From Eutrigla gurnardus (lineage: Eukaryota; Chordata; Actinopteri; Perciformes; Triglidae), in the NCBI GenBank assembly GCA_963514095.1, contig OY741270.1:16652554-16716553 (forward strand): a stretch of 64,000 bases of DNA. The letters run 5' to 3'. The notes beneath the pieces were generated by a model that saw only the letters and a list, made by a program, of their open reading frames with translations, made no database searches and was not told the origin of the DNA. Positions 57,801-64,000 of the stretch are shown piece by piece. How positions within the stretch are numbered: the first letter of the stretch is position 1; each line of letters starts with the position of its first letter. A program made the position numbers and the translations under genes.

Positions 57801-60042
57801 GTAATCCACTGAATGCTTTTTTTGTTGCTAGGGCAACTGCTGTGGTCCGAGTTTACATCCTGTCCATCCTTCTGCATTAACACACATTGCAGCAGGAAAA
57901 TAAGAAGGGGCCAAAATGTGACGTTGTCAAGTTTGAAAAGGTCCATCCGTTTATTCATACAGTTTTTCTAAAGCGTACTGCAACCAAAACTGTAGATTTC
58001 TTCAAACTGCCATGAAGAGTAAAGATGCTCAAGCATCAAACTCAAACTGACGGGAACATAGAACAAGAAGTCCAGAGAAGCTGCGTAAAGCAGGATGCTA
58101 AAGTGTGGAAGTTCTCATTCCAATGACTTGTGCATTCCTAATGGCAGACATTTTATTAGCAAAGCATAATTATAAACACTTTGCTAATTTGATTCAAGAC
58201 TTGTTTTTGTACTTAATTTTAATTTGGCCAAGCAAACGAGATGATATCATAACCTTGAGAAATGCGTTGCATACAAAGCACTCAGTTAATTTTACTGTGT
58301 GTTCTTTAGAGAGCAGAACATCTGTATTGTTATAAAGTTTTATTTTATCATTATAAAGGTATTTTTATTCTGCTGAAGCCAACACTTTAATTACCCAGAC
58401 GTGTCGCACGTGTTGCAGGCTGGCCAGTCCACAGTTCAGCACATAGGCACATTGACGGTATGTCATAATCACTGTAATTTGGACCAAATAGTTTCCACTT
58501 AGACTTACTTCCCTCACCACTTGGCACCGTTTGCAGAGAGACTGGCACGTGCATGATGTGGCTCCACCAGGTAGGGTTTCAGGTAGCAGGTAGTGTTTCG
58601 TACCCTAATGCCAGGTCATGCTGACATTCTTCCTCTCTGTTATATCTCAGGTCCGACTGGGACGGAATGACACCAAACCACCAGCCCCAGGTCTAGAGGA
58701 TCTATTTTACCGCTATGGTATGGGTCTCTATTTGACAACCAGCTGTGCGCTGCTAATGGGTGTTTAAGATCACAAATTTGCACGCTCAGACAGACTAATG
58801 TTCCAACAGTTGCAGAAAGCAGAGCAATCCAAACATCCTTTATTAAAAAAGCAGGCCTTTGGTCTGGCGGACATCCCAACAGCCCATTTGCAAATGTTTT
58901 TCCTGTATAACATTTCTCAGGCTTTTGTTTGTTGCATTTAATTATTTCACTTGTGGTGGAACTTTGAACGTTTTGGTTGCTCTGATTTTAAGCTTTTGTT
59001 GTTTGCCGAGAGATCTCAGAATGAAATGGGCTGAGGATCTGAGGAACATTAGATAACAGAGCAAAATGTGTTTAAAATGAGCTGCTTGGGTAGTTATTTT
59101 TCTACTGAAGGTCGGTGACTATCATCAAATATTTTTCTTCTCAGGGGTGGATGTGGAGCTGTGGGCACACGAACACACATATGAGAGGCTTTGGCCCGTC
59201 TACGGCGACAAGGTCGGCTCCCGCATTCTTAATTCACCACATTCTTACATCTGTCATCTTTGTTTTGGATCAGTGAAAGAGACTTGTTTTTCTCTTTAGG
59301 TGTACAACGGGAGTCAAGAGCAGCCTTACATGAACCCAAAAGCTCCGGTACACATCATCACAGGCTCTGCTGTGAGTACTTTCACATCACTGCATCACTG
59401 TTTACATTTTCCCGCACAGATCAATGCATACATTGACAGCAGCATACTAAAAAGAAAACATTGTCGTGTATTGTTCACAGTCCTTTCTGTGCAGCAGTTG
59501 GTCTGCCACAGTTTAGCACCAGCTGTTTCTCTGGTTAGGCGTATTCTGATGTGGTGCAGAGTGGTGCATGCCTCGTCATCCAACCGCAGATGGATTAGTC
59601 ATCGGCATATCAAGATGCAGCCAAACTCACACCGAGGCTCAGCCACAGTTGTAAATGTCATGCACGGCTCTGCGGACGGAGCTGGAGAAAGGCATGCGGC
59701 TCATTGCTAACAGATTCGGTTAAGTCACTGTCGGTCCCTCTGCAGGGCTGCAGAGAGAAGACCGACAGGTTCAATCCCAACCCCAAAGAGTGGAGCGCCT
59801 TCCGGAGCATGGACTACGGCTACACCCGCATGCAAGTGGTCAACGCCACCCACCTTTACTTGGAGCAGGTCTCCGATGACAGGGTGAGCACACGTGGAAG
59901 AACGTGGACGCAAAGCAGAGCAAAGGTGAAAGAGTATTACCTGAAATCATAACAAAGACGTTTCTGTGTGTTCCAGTATGGGAAGGTGATTGACAGCATA
60001 TGGGTGGTGAAGGAAAAGCACGGCTTCTCCGCCTGGTTCTGA
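48897..60042 (+). CDS. acp7: Acid phosphatase type 7 (purple acid phosphatase-like)
   Basis: A dinuclear-metal phosphoesterase, probably secreted or lysosomal. Thirteen coding exons: 48897-49005, 49717-49917, 50000-50182, 51081-51106, 52224-52321, 56570-56632, 57431-57545, 57683-57796, 58651-58717, 59145-59212, 59300-59371, 59746-59883 and 59977-60042 (TGA). They total 1320 nt, giving 439 residues against 438 in human ACP7. All borders are GT/AG with matching phases. A hydrophobic signal peptide (residues 1 to about 22) is followed by the PAP N-terminal domain (QPEQVHLSYPG, SMVVTWTTF). The metal-binding motifs are complete: GDLG 136-139, GDFAY 165-169, GNHE 200-203, H284 in GHRP, and AHEH 333-336. 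The substrate is not known from sequence. Intron 52322-56569 is the largest, at 4.2 kb, and holds a transposon copy. The ATG at 48897 is the first in frame after the acceptor at 48884. Confidence 0.95.
50690..50955. repeat. Interspersed repeat family B, foldback-like copy in an acp7 intron
   Basis: The left part (gagaagagtg, cattctcatgactgtac, near 50722-50752) is similar to the reverse complement of the right part (atttaacatacagacatgag, near 50885-50904). The copy is therefore an imperfect palindrome. The middle has 'accaggctagctctgttccc', shared with 26338-26465 and 14140-14215. Confidence 0.55.
52401..52755 (+). mobile_element. Non-autonomous DNA-transposon-like element (family A) in an acp7 intron
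   Basis: It starts aaagggacagtgtgtaggat and ends acactggacatttag, with imperfect inverted similarity of the ends (acagtgt versus ccagtgt). The interior matches blocks of the fragment at 13895-14095. It has no coding capacity. The 'acagtgtgtaggat' start is common in fish genomes. The family name is uncertain. Confidence 0.55.
55070..55081 (+). promoter_or_regulatory. CTCF-like motif
   Basis: CCACTAGATGGG on the plus strand, one mismatch (last position) from CCASYAGRKGGC. It lies inside the large acp7 intron and is oriented opposite to the matches at 38846 and 39892. Confidence 0.25.
56277..56297 (+). repeat. Poly-T run (21 T)
   Basis: A T homopolymer in acp7 intron 5. It could be the tail of an old minus-strand retroposon, but no body is recognisable. 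Confidence 0.85.
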
Positions 60043-60310
60043 AGACTTCCATGCTTAAAGTAATATCTTCTCTGGAATGCACTTTGAACAAGCACTTTTC
60101 TTTTTTTTTTGCCGCGTCACACCAATCATGCACTGATGATGGGAGTTTTCATTCCTTGTCATTCAGCTTTTTAAATTAAGATGTGAATCTTGAGCTCAGA
60201 CATTTTCCACTATGTTCTTTCCAATTAGAAGGCGACTTTAGGATGATCATGTACTTTAAATGTATATAATGTAACGTGCATTTGATTAAATTCTGCTTTT
60301 GAAATAGATC
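60043..60310 (+). other. acp7: acp7 3' UTR with ATTAAA signal
   Basis: A/T-rich sequence after the TGA. ATTAAA at 60286-60291 is the nearest plausible poly(A) signal. A later AATAAA occurs near 61611, so a longer UTR is possible. Confidence 0.45.
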
Positions 60311-63300
60311 TCATCTGATTGGTCCTCCCTTAAAAAACATCTTCACTGTAGTCTAACTTCAGGTTTTTTTTTAGTTTAAATTGTCATTGACAGATAGAAT
60401 TACTCTGGGTCCCTTTAAAGCTGTCTGAATAATCTATTGACAGCAGACATAGACAGCATGAGTCTGGCAGATACCAGGCCGCGTTCCCTTCAGAGCATAT
60501 TTTTCATTTCAAAAACCTGGAAATGCATTTACACAGATCAAGTTTCCCCTCTATCAGTCCACGAAGATGACAGCTCTGCCTTGGCGAATCTTATCAGGAT
60601 ATTGGAACCTCATTGTGTGGCCATCAGGAACTGAGACGAAGAGACACATGGAAGTCTACGCCTACACAAAAGGACTGTTATGTAGCTCTGGGATGCTTGT
60701 GGCTTGAGCACACACAGAGCGAGAGAAGGCGCTTGCCGCAAAGGTCTGATGCTCACGCCATGACTCTCACCACTACGCTGGTATTAATTCCTTATAACAG
60801 TGTGGTGCCTATGACGAATATTGGCGGACAACCAGCGCCGATCTGCATGCATCTGTGTTTTGAGTTGTCGAGCCGCCTGTTAGCGCCAGAGTGTAATCAC
60901 CTCTATGCATAATTCTGTTGACACAACATAGACTACGTATACAAAATCAACGGCTGATTGAGCATCACACACACGAGTTAACGTACAGCACGTTATTTGG
61001 CAGACGTTTGTATCCAACGCACATGCAATATTATGACAGGATACATGTTAATCACTCATGGAAACACTGCAGGGAGAATTAAATTTTTCACCCTAATGAA
61101 GGACCTAATGAAGGACCAGAAACCCAGCTTACACTCGGTCATGATGTGAAGTTAGCCATAAAAGGACAAGAGTTCTTGGAGAAAGAACAAATGCGGTCAG
61201 GTGTCAGAAGCACGTCTGTAAATCTGACCGAGGATCTGTTGAACTTCTCTCTGATGTCGATGCCCCGCCGTGCAGCGGTGTCTGGCAGGCGAAGGAGACA
61301 CAAGCGTACAGTGATCACACCTCCACACTCACATGCTCTCGGTGTGCCTACCCACGGTTAACTGCCACTCACACACAGTCTTAACGACTGTAAAAGTTAT
61401 TTTGTGGAGAATGCTCCGCAGCTCGGAGTTCCTAACCTTCGACCTGCTCCTGCTATACTGTGTATATTGATGTTTCCCACTGACTGACAAGGAAGAAACA
61501 GTGCTAAGTGCAGCCTGCAGAGACCAGCGGGGAGGAGAGTATGTGCTGCCAGACTGCTACATCAAATCATTGTAATTATTTACAATTGTTAGCAACCACA
61601 TTTATTGTCCAATAAAAGTTGGTTGTTTTCCAGTTAGTCATCTATGTATAATGTAGAGTGTGAAAATGGATGGATGGAAAGTTCTTGCCTTAAATTATTG
61701 GGCATGTCACATTGCATTCTTCATCATTTAGTTCATGTGATTTCCTAAAATATAGAAAGAAAAAAAAATAATTGATCGCATTCCAGGAAAAAAAGAGCAA
61801 AGAGAAAATAACATGTCACTTCTTATTGCATGCCTGTTGCTGAAATATGAAGTGCTTATTACCGCCTATGACAGAGGAACAGCAGGTTTGGTTTTTGGTG
61901 AAAGAAATTCACTCGCACCCGTAACGAGGCAACAGATTTTCTAGCGCTTCCTCATCTTCTCCACGTTTGCCATTTAATGTCTCTCAACCAAGGGCTTTGG
62001 CAGGTCAAAAATCAGATCTTCTTTCTTTCTGTCTTCACACTTTCAGGCACCAAGCAGACTGAGAAGCAGTTAAAACGCCTGCTGCTTCTCACCGATTGTG
62101 TACATCAGTCAATTTGTTGTAACCAATGATGTAAGAGGTCAAGAAGATTGGCAGTTCCTGGCAGTTTAATGTGCTACATTTACTGGAATTGTACCCTGTG
62201 AGTCCTCATCAGGTTATATCATTAGCAGTTGATGGCCTAGTAAAACAGGCCCTGGTTAGACTACTTCACTTTCTGAGACCTTGACACGACCACAACCTTC
62301 CCACTACAGTTAACTTCATTGCAGCTGCCTATTTTCTAATGGCGCATCAACAGATCTTTAACCTTTCTCAAGCTAATGGCTCAGTAAACCCAAAAAAGTA
62401 ATGAACTCTCCTAAGACCACATGATTGGGGAGCAGATGTCTTTCTCTGCACCCAACAGTCGAGAGAGCCTTTCTGTAACACCCCTCACAATTCCCTTCAC
62501 TAAAACTCTGCGGCTTACCGACATTATTTATCTATTTTCAAGTGTCTATATTAGCCCTCACTCTCAACAACAAGCTCCCTCAGCAGACAGGAGTTGGTTT
62601 GTGTGTTATTTCTCTCCATGGGTGATCAAGGGGCTGCACTTGATAGCAGGGTTAAACTGGGGAGACTGAGGACATGTGTAATGAATTCAAGGCCTTCAGA
62701 TGCTGGATCTCTGGGATTTCATCAATCCAGAAGCTCAGTGTTCTTCCAGAACCAAAGCGCCACTATTAAGCAGCCTCAGACCACCATCCAGAGGATCCGC
62801 CAAGCACAGTCTGCTCGGGAACATCACAGCACATTCTTGCCATAATTCCACCCTCAACATCAACACCACAATGACTTACAGGGCTTCAGGATATGGCATC
62901 CACAGGAACACACATGTGAACACACTATGTTGTCATAGTAAATCTGAGGTAAATGGAACCCAGCTGAAATAGAAATTAATAAAGTTATAAACAATAACTC
63001 GTTCACTCACCCATCCATCACTAAAAGGATGGAGCTTACATGTCCCTCCGCTGGAATTTATTTATTTAATGGTTAATACATTTGCCAACTAGGAAATTGC
63101 ACATGAACGCCCCCTCTAGTCATATTTACAAGTGGGGAAACTTGGAGATAACATTGACACCTGAGTTCCCGAGGTAGGGGTGACCAAAACCTTTCAAGAG
63201 AAGAGGACATAGAGGGTGTATCATTCTTTATTTTTAACAGTGCAACAAGTACCAGCTGTTGCTCGTGTACATTCTTTTATCTGTAATATGTACACTTAAC

Positions 63301-63380
63301 TTGATATAGACCAGTGGTATTAATCGTTCTATCGATTACAAATACACTATAGTCTGCTGGCATGTGCATATTGGAATCCA
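60311..63380. other. Intergenic, nothing recognised
   Basis: Several open frames of 60-100 codons occur on the plus strand, but none has splice context or a familiar motif. A CTCF-like word with three mismatches lies at about 63106. Confidence 0.55.
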
Positions 63381-63640
63381 ATTTTTCCCAAACCTTACGT
63401 CCGCCATGTTTTCAATTCGTCCCGACAACAAAGCACTTGAACATGACATCTCGTAATTCCGACTTCACAAATGGGAAGTAGGAATTCCGACTAACACGTG
63501 AAGGCAGCATAACTCCATGTAACGACGTTGAGTGTCGAAAACATTGAGAGACAGTCGTGAATATAACGGGGGGAGCTCGATCAGATGACGGTGAAACGGT
63601 TTCAAGGGAGAAGGCCGGTTTCCTCTCTTCACGTGCCTTG
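63381..63640 (+). other. CpG-richer block: fish repeat and possible first exon
   Basis: The part 63400-63530 contains 'tcgtaattccgacttcac' and, inverted, 'gggaagtaggaattccgac'. I recall this palindromic wording from fish transposon-derived sequences. At 63640 a strong donor CCTTG|GTAAGC follows a frame that opens with ATG at 63585 (MTVKRFQGRR). It may be the first exon of a gene that continues beyond the window. Confidence 0.25.
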
Positions 63641-64000
63641 GTAAGCTAATGTTAACTTCCCAGTTCTGTTAGCTAGGTTTGTTGTGTGTTAGCACATGTA
63701 AATTGATTCTAGCATTTGACTGTGGTGTAAATGTGTGTAAATATCAAGCGTCTAAGGGGCAATGTATTTGACTCTTAAAGTTTAAGTTTCCTATTGATAT
63801 TCACCAGGTTATTAAAATATATGAAAAACGATCACTTTTTCAAAGGTGGAGTACTGACTCGCTAAGCACCATTCAGGCCTACTCCTCATACATTCCTTTA
63901 ATAAGAAAAAGTGAACTACTAAATTTAGTTTCACTGTTCCTGCCAAGAGCATTTGTCAACAGGATTTTGTTTACTTACTGTAACTTACTTGGTAGCTGTG

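Overview
The window is vertebrate nuclear DNA, almost certainly from a teleost fish. It has intron-rich genes with GT/AG splice sites, long CA/GT microsatellites, fish-type interspersed repeats and no bacterial-style gene packing. The proteins match bony-vertebrate families. No organellar, viral or bacterial gene is visible.

Layout, left to right. (1) 222-8735, plus strand: the last 17 coding exons of a ryanodine receptor, best called ryr3. They give 1008 residues, from just before the EF-hand region through the pore to the stop codon, followed by a 3' UTR with AATAAA at 9650. (2) 9.7-33 kb: a gene-poor stretch with microsatellites, old repeats and hairpins. It also holds two splice-compatible minus-strand exons of an unrecognised gene or gene remnant (12734-13603). 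(3) About 33.1-33.9 kb: a C/T-rich, G4-forming tract followed by a probable non-coding first exon with a good splice donor, plausibly the chrm5 promoter. (4) 40035-41615, plus: the intronless coding region of muscarinic acetylcholine receptor M5 (chrm5). (5) 43032-44583, minus: a two-exon secreted-type fibrinogen-domain protein that ends in KDEL. (6) 45597-47356, minus: katnbl1, nine coding exons. (7) 48897-60042, plus: acp7, a purple-acid-phosphatase-type metallophosphoesterase in 13 coding exons. (8) 60.3-64 kb: no recognisable gene, with a possible first exon near 63.6 kb.

The order ryr3 - chrm5 - katnbl1 agrees with the human 15q14 neighbourhood, as I remember it, and supports calling the receptor ryr3 rather than ryr1. 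The fibrinogen-like gene and acp7 are not in that human block. aven and emc7, which lie there in mammals, were not seen. The genes are ordinary eukaryotic neighbours and do not form an operon or a shared pathway: a Ca2+-release channel, a GPCR, a katanin-related regulator, a lectin-like protein and a phosphatase.

No clearly new multi-gene system is present. The points most worth a second look are the KDEL tail on the fibrinogen-domain protein, the unidentified minus-strand exons at 12.7-13.6 kb, a near-perfect hairpin at 17.2 kb, the uORF-rich chrm5 leader, a 26-nt exon carrying a metal-binding motif in acp7, and several CTCF-like motifs.
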